Below the pieces are notes generated by a model. It did not search any database. It had not been told where the DNA came from and saw only the letters and a program-made list of their open reading frames with translations. From NCBI GenBank assembly GCA_021776655.1, contig JAJFFK010000007.1:1-64000 (forward strand): a stretch of 64,000 nt of DNA, written 5' to 3'. Of this stretch, positions 9,914 through 19,651 are shown one piece after another (positions within the stretch are counted from its first letter, which is position 1; the number at the start of each line of letters is the position of its first letter). Source of the stretch: Henriciella sp. Lineage in GTDB: Bacteria; Pseudomonadota; Alphaproteobacteria; Caulobacterales; Hyphomonadaceae. Both the position numbers and the translations under genes were made by a program.

Positions 9914-12900
9914 TTATTCAGCTGGCACCGGAGCCCCCTCGCTACCGCTCGCGCCAACCAATTCTTCCTGGTCCACATTTGCTTCACCCGAATAGGTTTC
10001 GCCAATTCGGCGATACGGGCGTCCGCCCCAGCTCCAGCGGATGATCCGGCCAACTTCAACGCCCATGGCGTAGAGCGCTGGAACCAGAAATAGCGACACG
10101 AACAATGCGAACGCCACCGCACACCCAAGCGCCACAATCATTGGCTTGAGAAATTGCGCCTGCACGGACCGCTCGGCCAACAAGGGCAGGATCCCGACAA
10201 ATGTTGTCACCGAGGTCAACAAGATCGGACGGAACCGCGACACGCCAGCATCGACCAGAGCCTGAACCGCGCCAATCCCTTCAGCCCGGCGCCGGTTGAC
10301 ATAATCGATCAGCACGAGGTTATCATTGATCACCACACCTGCCGCCGCCGCAATCCCAAACAGCGAGAACATCGCCATCGGCACACCAAAAGCCCAGTGT
10401 CCAAACACCGCGCCAGTATAAGCAAACGGGATCGCTGTCATCAGCAGCAGCGGCTGCGCGTAAGACCGGAACGCAATCGCCAGCAAGATGTACATCGCGC
10501 CGATTGCCATCAGCAAGAGCCGAGAAATATCGCGCAGGAAATCCTGTTGCTGTTCAAAACCGCCCGCCTCGCCGCGTTCGACATCCGGAAACTGGCGTTC
10601 GAAATCAGGCCAGAAATTGATGTTCATGTCTTCCATGATCGTGGCACGCCCGCCATCACCTTTAACATCGGCATAGACCGATACCGAACGCGTCCGGTTG
10701 CGTCGGATGATGCGATTAATCCCCGGCGCATAGGTGAAGGTCGCAACCTGCATGATCGGCACTTCGCGACCATCACTTGTTCTGATGCGCAAATTGTCGA
10801 GACTGTCGAGACTGTTTCGAGCTTCCTTGGGCAGTCGGACCATGACCCGGACATCTTCGCCATCACGCGGCAAGCGCTGCACTTCCTCGCCAAAATAGGC
10901 CTGACGCATCTGACGCGACACATCGGCGATTGAAATACCAAGCGCTTCGGAACCGGGCTTCAACTCGATCTGAATTTCGTCAGCTGACGAGGTTAGATTG
11001 TCACCAATATCATAGGCAGTTGCATAGGTTGCAAGCTGCTCTTGCACGACAGATGAGGCCTCGCGCAGACGATCCAGGTCAGAGTGATTGAGGGCAAAAC
11101 GCACACCACTATCTTCGTCATTCTGGGTGAAGTCGAACGAGATTTCATCAGCATCCTGGATTTCACCGGTCCGTAGGCGAATAAGGTCCGACACTGTTTT
11201 CGTGCGCAGCGTTTCGGGGCGTTGCTCCGGCGGGATGAGCCCAATCCAGGCTTGAATCTGGCCATTGCTCGCAACAATCGAGGCGCCAGCAATCACGCCG
11301 TCTTGCAACCTGTCGCCGCGCGCAAGGACCTGATCCGCTTCAAGATTGGCCTCTCTGAGCGCCTTGATCTCAGCGCCCCATTCACGTTCCAGTTCCAACG
11401 CAGCAAGCTCAACGCCAGCTTGCAATTGATCGCGGATCTGCAATGTCCGCGAGAACGGCGTGCCATCGGGCACATCGATCGTCACTTGAATGAGATCACC
11501 TTCAATTTCAGGCATGAACGTTGAGGGAACGTTTTTCGTGACATTGACCGCCATGAATGCCAGGCCAAGCAAGCAGAAAAACGTTACGATCGTGGCATAA
11601 CGAAACCGCAAAGCCAGCTCGAGCATGGGTTTGTAAATATGGCCTGCGAACCACAGCAGACTGTCAGCAATCCGTCGCTGGATCAGCATTAGACGCCCAA
11701 TCGGGCCGTTATACGATTGCTTCTTCATATGCGCTAAGTGCGCGGGTAGAATGAACAGACACTCGATCAGAGAAAAGGTCAGCGCGGCGACGACAACAAA
11801 CGCGATCTGCTGTGTCATTGCTTTCGCTGGCCCAGGCACGAAAGCCCACGGCAAGAAGGCAATGATCGTGGTCAGAACCCCAAAGACGATCGGCTTCAAA
11901 ACCAGTTGCGTGCCAACGATAGACGCCTTCACACCGCTATGGCGGCCGCTCTCAACTTCTTTGTGAATATTTTCGCCGACCACAATGGCATCATCGACAA
12001 TCACCCCGATCACCAACAAGACGGCAAATGTCGACAAGATGTTCCATGACACACCGAAGGCTGGCAGCATCATGATCCCGCCAGCAAAAGCCGTTATTAT
12101 GCCCATGGTCACCCACAGCGCCACAACCGGGCGCAAGAACAGCAACAGGACGATCATCACCATCACCGCACCCTGAAGAGCGGACCGTGAAATCAACGAC
12201 ATACGCGCGTCAAAGATCACGCTATCATCCCAGAGCTTATCGATCTTCACGCCTTCCGGGAGGATACCGTTTGACGGATTATTCGCCCGCTCGATGTAAT
12301 CGCGAAAACCTTGGGCGTAGCGCCCGATATCCATTTTATCCGGCGACACCACAAACACAAAAGCCGTGGGTCGATCATTGTAAGTGGCCTTCAGATCGGC
12401 GTCGATAAAGCCATCAATCACTGTTGCAACATCACCAACCCGGATCGTGCCTTCCTCGGATGTCTCCCGGATAATGATATTCTCAAACTGTTCCTGACTA
12501 TCCGCAAGCTGCCGTGTGGCCATGCTGACATCGCCGACTGACGAGCGGACCCGACCGCCAGATGAGTTCAGCGAAGAATTACGGATCGCGTTGGCGACAT
12601 CCGAAAAGCTGAGATTATAGCGCCGCAAATCATTCTCGGAGACTTCGATCGAAACCTCTTCGTCGAGGACACCCTGAACCTGCGCGAGCTCACCGCCGGG
12701 CAGGTCGGCAATATCATCGCGAACACCATCCGCAAGGCGTTTCATGGTCAGCGGATCAACATCACCATGTACCACCATACCAAAGTACCAATTGCGCTGT
12801 TCCCAACGCTGAACCTGCGGCTCGAAAGCGGCTTGAGGCAGATTATTGATCTGGTCGACGCGAATTTTTATCTCGTCGAGAAATTCCAGCATATCAATGT

Positions 12901-13195
12901 CATCGCGGCCGCGAATATTCACCGTGCCGCCGCCCTCATAGGCAATCGAAGTTATCCGATCCAAGCCGTCGATACTGGCTACAACCTCTTCGATCCGGGT
13001 AATAATTTGCTCTTCAACATCCTGCGGTGAAGCCCCATTCCAGGCTACAGTTACTGAGGCACCAGCAACCGATACAACCGGAAACATTTCGCGTTCCATC
13101 CGGTTGAAAGCCAAAAATCCACCAATGAAAGCGACAATCATCAAAAGGTTGGCTGCAACCGCGTTGCGCGCAAACCAGGATACGATGCCCATCAT
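9914..13195 (-). CDS. RND efflux pump, inner membrane permease
   Basis: A 1093-residue RND transporter with the expected two-fold layout: one N-terminal membrane helix, a large periplasmic domain, a helix bundle, and the same again. The proton-relay block in helix 4 reads VIGVIVDDAIVVGEN, with the two adjacent aspartates conserved. It should export drugs, solutes or amphiphiles as a trimer driven by the proton gradient. It begins two bases after the membrane fusion protein stop, the last gene of a complete tripartite operon. The periplasmic pore region diverges from classical AcrB, so it belongs to the broad hydrophobe/amphiphile group without a predictable substrate. Confidence 0.95.
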   Translation of the reverse strand: MMGIVSWFARNAVAANLLMIVAFIGGFLAFNRMEREMFPVVSVAGASVTVAWNGASPQDVEEQIITRIEEVVASIDGLDRITSIAYEGGGTVNIRGRDDIDMLEFLDEIKIRVDQINNLPQAAFEPQVQRWEQRNWYFGMVVHGDVDPLTMKRLADGVRDDIADLPGGELAQVQGVLDEEVSIEVSENDLRRYNLSFSDVANAIRNSSLNSSGGRVRSSVGDVSMATRQLADSQEQFENIIIRETSEEGTIRVGDVATVIDGFIDADLKATYNDRPTAFVFVVSPDKMDIGRYAQGFRDYIERANNPSNGILPEGVKIDKLWDDSVIFDARMSLISRSALQGAVMVMIVLLLFLRPVVALWVTMGIITAFAGGIMMLPAFGVSWNILSTFAVLLVIGVIVDDAIVVGENIHKEVESGRHSGVKASIVGTQLVLKPIVFGVLTTIIAFLPWAFVPGPAKAMTQQIAFVVVAALTFSLIECLFILPAHLAHMKKQSYNGPIGRLMLIQRRIADSLLWFAGHIYKPMLELALRFRYATIVTFFCLLGLAFMAVNVTKNVPSTFMPEIEGDLIQVTIDVPDGTPFSRTLQIRDQLQAGVELAALELEREWGAEIKALREANLEADQVLARGDRLQDGVIAGASIVASNGQIQAWIGLIPPEQRPETLRTKTVSDLIRLRTGEIQDADEISFDFTQNDEDSGVRFALNHSDLDRLREASSVVQEQLATYATAYDIGDNLTSSADEIQIELKPGSEALGISIADVSRQMRQAYFGEEVQRLPRDGEDVRVMVRLPKEARNSLDSLDNLRIRTSDGREVPIMQVATFTYAPGINRIIRRNRTRSVSVYADVKGDGGRATIMEDMNINFWPDFERQFPDVERGEAGGFEQQQDFLRDISRLLLMAIGAMYILLAIAFRSYAQPLLLMTAIPFAYTGAVFGHWAFGVPMAMFSLFGIAAAAGVVINDNLVLIDYVNRRRAEGIGAVQALVDAGVSRFRPILLTSVTTFVGILPLLAERSVQAQFLKPMIVALGCAVAFALFVSLFLVPALYAMGVEVGRIIRWSWGGRPYRRIGETYSGEANVDQEELVGASGSEGAPVPAE

Positions 13196-13196
13196 G

Positions 13197-14483
13197 CTAG
13201 TTTCCTTCCACGCTGGTTAAAACCGTTCCCGATGGCGCAGCATCAGTGTCGGACGCATCACCTGACTCATTCGATGTTTCACTGGTTGGGGCATGGGTCA
13301 AAATCGATCCGTCAGGCTGTCGTTCCAAAACCACAATACTCATGCCATCAAAGGGCGCTTGTAGCGGGCTGATAATTGCCAAATCGCCGCTCGCCACAGC
13401 ATCGCTGCGGAACCACGCACCGCTCGGATCACTATGGACCAAATCTATCTCGTGGATCCGCAACGCTCCGGCTTCGACATCACCAAGGAATATCTTGTTG
13501 CCACTTCGGATCGCCCCGCGCGGCGCTCGCAACAGGCCATCAATGCGGTTGCCTTCAACTTTCGCGATCACAAACAGACCTGGTGCCATAGGCGCACCAT
13601 CATCTGCGCCCGCACCATACGGATCATCCAGTTCCGCGATAACATTGATCAAGCGGGTGCGTGGGTTCACGGCCGCTGATGTGCGCGTAATCCGCCCGGT
13701 CCAGTGTCTTTGCTGACCGCCAACCTGGCCATAGAATGAGACGTCCGGCCCTTTATCGGCTTCGGTCTCTGCAAAAGCTAATGGCAGGCCTAACTGACCC
13801 AGTTGGTCGTCAGAAATGGGCAGATAAACCTCAACCACATCGGTCGCGAATATACTGCCCAATGACATGCCGGGACTGACAAATTGCCCGAGGTCGACAG
13901 TCTTCGCGCGCACCCGCCCTGTAAACGGCGCAACCACCGCCGTACGGGTCAGCGATAGCTGCGCATCTGCAAGCTGCGCATTGGCCGAATCAAGACCAGC
14001 CATCGCTTCTAGCAACTGAGGTTCGCGGCGTGCCAGAGCGCTGCCATCGATAATCCCAAGGCTTTCAAGATCCTGGCGCGCGATTTCGGCTTCCGCCCGC
14101 TCCCGCGCCAAACGCTGCTGCGCACTGGCAACACCGGACTGCGCGCGTACAACGCCAAGCTCATAATCGGCATTTTCCAGTCGGATCAGCACTTGCCCGG
14201 CGCGAATGAAGCCACCATCGATAAAATCTGGCGAAACATAGGCAATCCGACCTGAAATTTGCGGCGCCACCAGGATTTCACGCTGCGGGCGAACTTCGCC
14301 TTGCGCCTCAATCATAAAGACCAGATCATCACGCACAACTTGTTCGGCGAAAACCGACAGACCCACAGGACGCTCTGCGGCCAGCTCAGGTTTCGGTTTG
14401 AGGAGAAAGAGCGCCGTCGCTCCGCCGCCGCCAATACCAACCAGCATCAGCAAAGTTACGAGAATAGGAAGAATACGGCTCAT
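13197..14483 (-). CDS. RND efflux periplasmic adaptor (membrane fusion protein, HlyD/AcrA type)
   Basis: A 428-residue adaptor with an N-terminal membrane anchor (residues about 5-30, ending in LFLLKPKPE), split lipoyl halves (EVRPQREILVAPQISGRI and TAVVAPFTGRVRAKTVD), a helical hairpin between them, then a beta-barrel and a membrane-proximal domain. It bridges the RND pump and the outer membrane channel. Its ATG overlaps the stop of the upstream outer membrane factor (ATGA), and its own stop is directly followed by the pump gene. The last 30 residues are Ser/Thr/Asp-rich and probably disordered. Confidence 0.94.
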   Translation of the reverse strand: MSRILPILVTLLMLVGIGGGGATALFLLKPKPELAAERPVGLSVFAEQVVRDDLVFMIEAQGEVRPQREILVAPQISGRIAYVSPDFIDGGFIRAGQVLIRLENADYELGVVRAQSGVASAQQRLARERAEAEIARQDLESLGIIDGSALARREPQLLEAMAGLDSANAQLADAQLSLTRTAVVAPFTGRVRAKTVDLGQFVSPGMSLGSIFATDVVEVYLPISDDQLGQLGLPLAFAETEADKGPDVSFYGQVGGQQRHWTGRITRTSAAVNPRTRLINVIAELDDPYGAGADDGAPMAPGLFVIAKVEGNRIDGLLRAPRGAIRSGNKIFLGDVEAGALRIHEIDLVHSDPSGAWFRSDAVASGDLAIISPLQAPFDGMSIVVLERQPDGSILTHAPTSETSNESGDASDTDAAPSGTVLTSVEGN

Positions 14484-15934
14484 GGGAGGATCGCCTTTTC
14501 AAGAGCAAGAGTGCCCGCAACGGTTGGATCCTGTTGTTCAGTCACAGGTAAACCACCGCCAAGAGCGAGATGGTAACGGACTCGATTGGATGCACGCGCA
14601 GAACGCGCCGCAATCAAATTACTCTCGGCGTTCAAGCGCCGGGTTTGAGAGTCAATTAGATTAAAAATCGACACAAGGCCATTGGTATATTGGCGCGTTG
14701 CCAAATCTTCAGCGAACTGCGCCTCTTCAAGCGCGCGCGCTTGCGCATCTTCTTGCTGGGCCAGCAATGTATCAGCGGCAAGCGCATCCTCAACTTCGCG
14801 CCAAGCGGTCAGGACCGTCGCGGCATAGCTCTCAACCGAGGCGTGCGCCCGCGCAATTGCTGCGTCGCGATCCGCTCTAAGGGATCCGCCATTGAACACC
14901 GGTGCGGTCAAACTGGCCAGCAGACGAGCCGCAATACGGCTGGGGTCAAACGCATCAGTCAGATTGTCCTCACTGGTTGACGCTGACCCACTTATCCGCA
15001 GTCCGGGCAGTAGCGCCAACCTGGCTTGCTCTGCGCGCAATCCTGACGCCTCAACACGGGCTTCAGCCGCAGCAACGTCCGGGCGACGTGACAAGAGTAA
15101 AGCTGGATTACCTGCCCCGGAAATCGGTTCCAAAGACGCAATCTCAGCCGGTGCATCAATCGCCGCCCCCGGATACCGTCCGAGCAACACTTCGAGACGG
15201 CGGGTTGCGTTACCGCTAGCCTGACGCCGCGCTGCAATCGCCGCCTCGGATGAGGCCAGCGTTGTGCGCGCCGTGCGCACATCCAAGGCATTGGTGAGGC
15301 CGCTCGAAAAGCGCCGCTCCGTCAGCGTCAGAGCATTCGCGCGGGCCTCATAGGTCTGGACCGCGACGCGCTCCTGGGCCAGCGCTTCATTCAGATCGAT
15401 CCAGGCAATCGCCGTTTGCGAGGCAATCGACAGGCGCGCAGCCGCAAGGTCAGCTTCACTGGCCAGCAGGTCCGCTCTGGCGGCCCTGATCCCGTCACCA
15501 ATCCGCCCCCACAAATCAACCTCCCAGTCGAGGCTCGTACTTAGACCCAGGGCCAGTTCACTGCGGCGAATATCACCCGCAAAGGTCTCAAAAAAGAAAC
15601 TGTTCCCGCCGCCACTTGCGGACACTGAAAGGTTTGGCAATGACCTGCCATAAGCACTGCGGACCTGCGCGCGTGTTGCTTGAGCCGTATAATATTGTGA
15701 GCGGATCGTGGGATTAGCCGCCAGCGCCTCTGACACAAGAGCAATCATGGTTTCATCTTGAAATTGGGATAGCCAGTCAGTTATCGGCAAGTCACCCGAA
15801 ACGCCTACCGCTGCCCAGGTCTCTGGTGCGTCAGGCGCTATGGCAAAGATTGACACGGGTTCACCGGCCAGTTTCGGCACGACCGCGCAGCTCGCCAAAA
15901 CGACTACTCCAAAAAATACGCTTGCACGCTTCAT
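14480..15934 (-). CDS. Efflux outer membrane factor (TolC/NodT family lipoprotein)
   Basis: A 484-residue outer membrane channel protein. The N-terminal signal ends in lipobox VLASC, as in NodT/OprM-type lipoproteins. Two repeats of the OEP domain follow, with motifs such as SLDWEVDLWGRIGDG and LSRRPDVAAAEARVEASG that are diagnostic for this group. It is the first gene of the efflux operon, with the other two coupled behind it. The divergent gap to phoR contains an inverted repeat (16000-16022) that may be an operator, but no local TetR or MarR gene is present. Confidence 0.95.
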   Translation of the reverse strand: MKRASVFFGVVVLASCAVVPKLAGEPVSIFAIAPDAPETWAAVGVSGDLPITDWLSQFQDETMIALVSEALAANPTIRSQYYTAQATRAQVRSAYGRSLPNLSVSASGGGNSFFFETFAGDIRRSELALGLSTSLDWEVDLWGRIGDGIRAARADLLASEADLAAARLSIASQTAIAWIDLNEALAQERVAVQTYEARANALTLTERRFSSGLTNALDVRTARTTLASSEAAIAARRQASGNATRRLEVLLGRYPGAAIDAPAEIASLEPISGAGNPALLLSRRPDVAAAEARVEASGLRAEQARLALLPGLRISGSASTSEDNLTDAFDPSRIAARLLASLTAPVFNGGSLRADRDAAIARAHASVESYAATVLTAWREVEDALAADTLLAQQEDAQARALEEAQFAEDLATRQYTNGLVSIFNLIDSQTRRLNAESNLIAARSARASNRVRYHLALGGGLPVTEQQDPTVAGTLALEKAILP

Positions 15935-15999
15935 TCGACTACCTTCTGGCCCCTATTTACGGCCCTGCTTTACGCCCGCCCTATATGACTGTCAACAAA

Positions 16000-16022
16000 G
16001 AATTATCGTTATTCAATAATTC
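16000..16022. promoter_or_regulatory. Inverted repeat in the efflux operon/phoR divergent gap
   Basis: GAATTAT, 9-base spacer, ATAATTC: perfect 7-base arms. It sits 66 bases upstream of the outer membrane factor start, a good place for an operator of the efflux operon. A lone CTGTCA at 15989-15994 is only half a Pho box. Confidence 0.3.
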
Positions 16023-16116
16023 CAGCTCAGCTTTCAGAGTTGCCCTGAGGCCATGAAACCCTATACGGCTACAGCCAAGTAATTGCGCTTTGGGCACACC
16101 ATGAACGGAGAGCGCC

Positions 16117-17487
16117 ATGCCTGACAAAAATCAGCAAAGTGCGCGCGATCAAGACGCTGCTCGCCGACGGTTCAAGGATTTCGTTATCTTGACAATTGGC
16201 GCGATTGGCGTCCTGTCGCTTCTGTTCCTCACCCGGGCCGTTGGCCTGGTTGAGTGGCTGACAGGTGGCACCGTTATGTTGGCCGGATCACTGGCCTATT
16301 ATGTCGGCTCTCAACCAAGCCCCGTTGCGCCAGCTATTTTCAAACCAGATGCCTCATTAAAGCTGCCTGCTGCATCAAACCATACCGAAGCGGTCGCCGC
16401 TCTCATCGTGTCGATGCCGTTTCCGGCACTGATGGTGCGCTCTGACGGGCGCTTGGACGTCACAAATGCTGCAGCTCAAGACATCTTCGGCATTGAGGAT
16501 ATGACAGATCGCTTGGCCACCGCAGTTATGCGTCAGCCTGACTTGATAGATGCCATCGACCGTGTATCGAGCACCGGCGCCCACGAATTGGTTGAGTTTT
16601 CCATTCACGATGATGCTGCTATCTGGATGGCGCACTTGCGGACCGGCCCGGACATTGGCGATGTCTTCATCGTCTTTGAAGAGATGACCGCAGTCAGGCG
16701 TGCAGAACTCGCGCGCGCTGACTTCCTCGCCAATGCCAGTCACGAGCTTCGCACGCCTTTGACCGCGCTAGCGGGATTTATCGAAACGATGCGCGGTCCC
16801 GCCAAGGATGACCGGGGCTCATGGGATGGCTTCCTGGAAATCATGCAACAACAGACCGACCGGATGAAGCGCCTGGTTGCTGACCTTCTATCTTTGTCGC
16901 GCATTGAGTTCAGTGAACATAAATCGCCCTCTACACACGTCGACGCAATCGCTCTTCTGGACCGCGCCGGCCTTAGCCTGCAGCCAATCGCTGAGCGCGC
17001 CGGTGTGATCCTCGATCTAAACTTGGCGAGCGGACCGATCGAGATCGTGGCTGACGCTGACGAGTTCATGCAGGTGATCCAGAACCTGGTCACCAATGCA
17101 ATCAAATACGCACCGAAGAACGGGCGCGTGCAGGTCTCCCTCGGAACCGCCGCCACGATGCAGGACGCCGCCGACAGTGCCGCCCGCCAAAGTGATGCGT
17201 TCACGCGGGCGTTGTTGCTTGACCCCCGGGCCTCGGCGCAGGTCCCGGCGGTCTGGTTACGGGTTGAGGATAATGGCGTAGGCATCTCCGCCGAGCATCT
17301 GCCGCGTCTGGGTGAGCGCTTTTACCGCGCCGATGAAAGCCGCGGCGGCAGGATTGAAGGCACTGGCCTCGGCCTCGCCATTGTCAAACATATCATGGCG
17401 CGGCATCGCGGCGGGCTGGCGGTTGAAAGCCTGGAAGACGAAGGGACAGCTTTTGGAATTTGGCTACCACTTGCGCCGCCTGCCTGA
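16117..17487 (+). CDS. phoR: Phosphate regulon sensor histidine kinase PhoR
   Basis: A 456-residue membrane kinase. Two membrane helices (about 20-65) are followed by a PAS-like domain (about 90-195), then a HisKA domain with the phospho-accepting His209 in ANASHELRTPLTA. The ATPase domain has its N box near NLVTNAIKYAPKNG, DNGVGIS, a GERFYRADES segment and GTGLGLAIVKHI. It should phosphorylate PhoB when phosphate is scarce. GGAGAG upstream gives a good ribosome site. It is not the last gene of the pst operon as in enterobacteria. It heads the region and is translationally coupled to a pseudouridine synthase, with pstC following under its own Pho box. Confidence 0.94.
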   Translation: MPDKNQQSARDQDAARRRFKDFVILTIGAIGVLSLLFLTRAVGLVEWLTGGTVMLAGSLAYYVGSQPSPVAPAIFKPDASLKLPAASNHTEAVAALIVSMPFPALMVRSDGRLDVTNAAAQDIFGIEDMTDRLATAVMRQPDLIDAIDRVSSTGAHELVEFSIHDDAAIWMAHLRTGPDIGDVFIVFEEMTAVRRAELARADFLANASHELRTPLTALAGFIETMRGPAKDDRGSWDGFLEIMQQQTDRMKRLVADLLSLSRIEFSEHKSPSTHVDAIALLDRAGLSLQPIAERAGVILDLNLASGPIEIVADADEFMQVIQNLVTNAIKYAPKNGRVQVSLGTAATMQDAADSAARQSDAFTRALLLDPRASAQVPAVWLRVEDNGVGISAEHLPRLGERFYRADESRGGRIEGTGLGLAIVKHIMARHRGGLAVESLEDEGTAFGIWLPLAPPA

Positions 17488-18143
17488 TGACGGTTACCCG
17501 ACAATCACCGCCCTATTGCCCGCCGCCAGCAGAGGCGTTGCAGACCCTTCACATCGATCCTGAGATCATTGTCGCAGACAAGCCCGCTGGCTTACTGAGC
17601 GTCCCTGGCCGGGGGCCTGAAAAGGCCGTTTGCGCGCAGCAAATACTCGAGCTCAGGCATGGCGACGCCCTGACCGTACACCGGCTCGATATGGACACGT
17701 CCGGTCTGATCGTTCTCGCCCGCAACAAGACCGCCCAGCGCTATCTCTCAATCGGGTTTGAACGCCGTCTGGGTGACAAGCAGTATGAGGCTGTGGTCGA
17801 GGGTCATATGCAGGAAGATACCGGCGTGATTGAGCTGCCAATTGCCCGGCATTCGCTGCAGCGCCCACTCCGGCACATTGATCCCGAAGGACAGGCAGCC
17901 GTCACCGACTGGCAAGTGCTCGACCGTACAGCCACCACGACACGGCTCCTTTTAACTCCAAGAACCGGGCGGACGCATCAATTGCGGCTGCACCTAAGCG
18001 CGATCGGTCATGCCATTCTGGGCGACCCGTTCTATGGCGATCGATCACGTGCGCAGCGATTATTGCTGCATGCGGCGGCGCTGACCTTGCCCCATCCGGA
18101 CGGCTCTGGACCCGCATCATTCGTCTCGGTCTGCCCATTCTGA
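17487..18143 (+). CDS. RluA-family pseudouridine synthase
   Basis: A 218-residue RNA pseudouridine synthase. The catalytic block is HRLDMDTSGLIVLARN, with the active-site aspartate in HRLD, and the second conserved block is GRTHQLRLHLSAIGH, followed by LGDPFYG. The short length and absence of an S4 domain resemble the RluA/RluE-like single-domain enzymes. I place the start at the ATG that overlaps the phoR stop (TGATG at 17485-17489), not at the upstream start nine codons earlier inside phoR. The overlap implies translational coupling to phoR, an odd partner for an rRNA/tRNA-modifying enzyme. The target base cannot be told from sequence. Confidence 0.9.
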   Translation: MTVTRQSPPYCPPPAEALQTLHIDPEIIVADKPAGLLSVPGRGPEKAVCAQQILELRHGDALTVHRLDMDTSGLIVLARNKTAQRYLSIGFERRLGDKQYEAVVEGHMQEDTGVIELPIARHSLQRPLRHIDPEGQAAVTDWQVLDRTATTTRLLLTPRTGRTHQLRLHLSAIGHAILGDPFYGDRSRAQRLLLHAAALTLPHPDGSGPASFVSVCPF

Positions 18144-18169
18144 TCGGACCGCCTGCCTGCAATGTGCAA

Positions 18170-18187
18170 GTGTCACATATCTGTCAA
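18170..18187 (+). promoter_or_regulatory. Pho box upstream of pstC
   Basis: GTGTCAC-ATAT-CTGTCAA has two seven-base direct repeats eleven bases apart, a near match to the PhoB consensus CTGTCAT-A/T4-CTGTCAY. It ends 42 bases before the pstC start, placing the second half where PhoB would replace the -35 contact. A weak -10 candidate lies at about 18195-18202. Confidence 0.8.
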
Positions 18188-18229
18188 ACACACACGATAT
18201 GAGCGCCTTGTAAGCGACAATGGGCGGTT

Positions 18230-19651
18230 ATGCTACAGGCATTTGGGCATCTTCCCTTTGAATGGATTTTGTTCGCGGTCCTCGCCGTGGCAGGGTTCAT
18301 CGCGTTCTATGCTGGACGGATGGCATTGGCCGCCGCACCGGTCACGGGCGGTGAGATGGGGCGGCTGCATTCGCAACCAAACTATCACGGTTTTTTCGTT
18401 GTGATGTGCACGATTATCCCGGCTGCACTAGTGTTTCTGGGCTATTGGCTGATTGGCGACAATTTCGTTCGCGACCAGTTAGCAGGCGAACTTCCGGCAC
18501 GAATTGTTGAGGGCGGGCAGCTTCAGCTGTCGCAATATATCGACCGCTTGTCCGATTATGCGACCCGGCGCGAAACCATTCTCACCGGCGATGCCCTGTT
18601 CGATGCGGCCAGCAACCGATTCGCGCAACTGACAGGTCAGGTCCGGCTGATGACCGTTTTTCTCGCGCTTGTCGTCGCGGGCGGCGGCTTTCATTTTGGC
18701 CGACGTCGGATCAACCGCGAATTTCGCGCCCGCACATTCGTGGAACGTGGGATAAATTTCCTCCTCTTCCTGTGCGCAGCGATTGCCATCTTCACGACGA
18801 TTGGTGTTGTTCTATCACTGGTCTTCGAAACGATCAGGTTCTTCACCATTGAGGGTGGGCCAACCGTTACAGGCTTCCTGTTTGGAACCGATTGGAATGC
18901 CCAGACCGGGGCCAATTTTGGCATGTTGCCACTGTTCTTTGGCACCTTGATGATCGCCATGCTCGCAATGTGCGTGGCCGCGCCAATTGGCCTCTTCTCA
19001 GCGATCTACTTGTCGGAATATGCCAGCCCGCGCGTTCGCACCTGGGTCAAGCCATTGCTTGAACTCCTCGCTGGTATCCCGACAGTTGTTTATGGCTTCT
19101 TTGCCGCGACCATCATTGCGCCGCTGGTGCGTTCCGGCGCGCAATGGGTGAACGCATTGCCATTGGTGCCGGATAATTTTCTCGCCGCCCAGCCAACCAG
19201 CGCGCTTGCGGCTGGACTGGTTATGGGCGTGATGATCGTGCCGTTTGTGTCATCGCTCTCGGACGACGTGATCAATGCGGTTCCGCAAACCCTGCGTGAC
19301 GGCGCGCTGGCCATGGGCGCAACCAAGTCAGAAACGATCAAGCAGATCGTTATGCCCGCCGCCCTGCCCGGTGTGATCGCCGCTTTATTGCTGGCCGTGT
19401 CGCGGGCGATTGGCGAGACGATGATTGTGGTCATGGCGGCGGGCGGGCGCGCGCTGATCACACCTGACCCGACCTCGGATCTGACGACTGTGACCTATCA
19501 GATTGTTGCGCTCCTGACCGGCGACACAGAATTTGATAGTGCCAAGACCATCTCGGCCTTCGCGCTTGGATTTGTCCTGTTTGGGGTCACATTGGTGTTT
19601 AACCTGATCGCCCTGCGTGTGGTCCAGAAGTATCGGGAAAAATATGACTGA
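18230..19651 (+). CDS. pstC: Phosphate ABC transporter permease PstC
   Basis: A 473-residue inner membrane permease of the high-affinity phosphate importer. An N-terminal extension with two or three membrane helices and a periplasmic segment (about 1-170) precedes the conserved permease core. The core includes FGMLPLFFGTLMIA, LSEYASPRVRTWVKPLLE and the ABC-contact EAA loop (DGALAMGATKSETIKQIVMP). It is longer than enterobacterial PstC, as is common in alphaproteobacteria. It is first in pstC-pstA-pstB-phoU-phoB behind a Pho box. The ribosome site upstream of the ATG is weak. No phosphate-binding protein gene (pstS) is in the window. Confidence 0.95.
   Translation: MLQAFGHLPFEWILFAVLAVAGFIAFYAGRMALAAAPVTGGEMGRLHSQPNYHGFFVVMCTIIPAALVFLGYWLIGDNFVRDQLAGELPARIVEGGQLQLSQYIDRLSDYATRRETILTGDALFDAASNRFAQLTGQVRLMTVFLALVVAGGGFHFGRRRINREFRARTFVERGINFLLFLCAAIAIFTTIGVVLSLVFETIRFFTIEGGPTVTGFLFGTDWNAQTGANFGMLPLFFGTLMIAMLAMCVAAPIGLFSAIYLSEYASPRVRTWVKPLLELLAGIPTVVYGFFAATIIAPLVRSGAQWVNALPLVPDNFLAAQPTSALAAGLVMGVMIVPFVSSLSDDVINAVPQTLRDGALAMGATKSETIKQIVMPAALPGVIAALLLAVSRAIGETMIVVMAAGGRALITPDPTSDLTTVTYQIVALLTGDTEFDSAKTISAFALGFVLFGVTLVFNLIALRVVQKYREKYD

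Noticed and set aside
10154-10933. 259-codon plus-strand open frame
   Set aside because: Antisense shadow of the RND pump gene.
15985-16002. Pho box upstream of phoR
   Set aside because: Only one CTGTCA half-site; the position eleven bases away does not match the second half.
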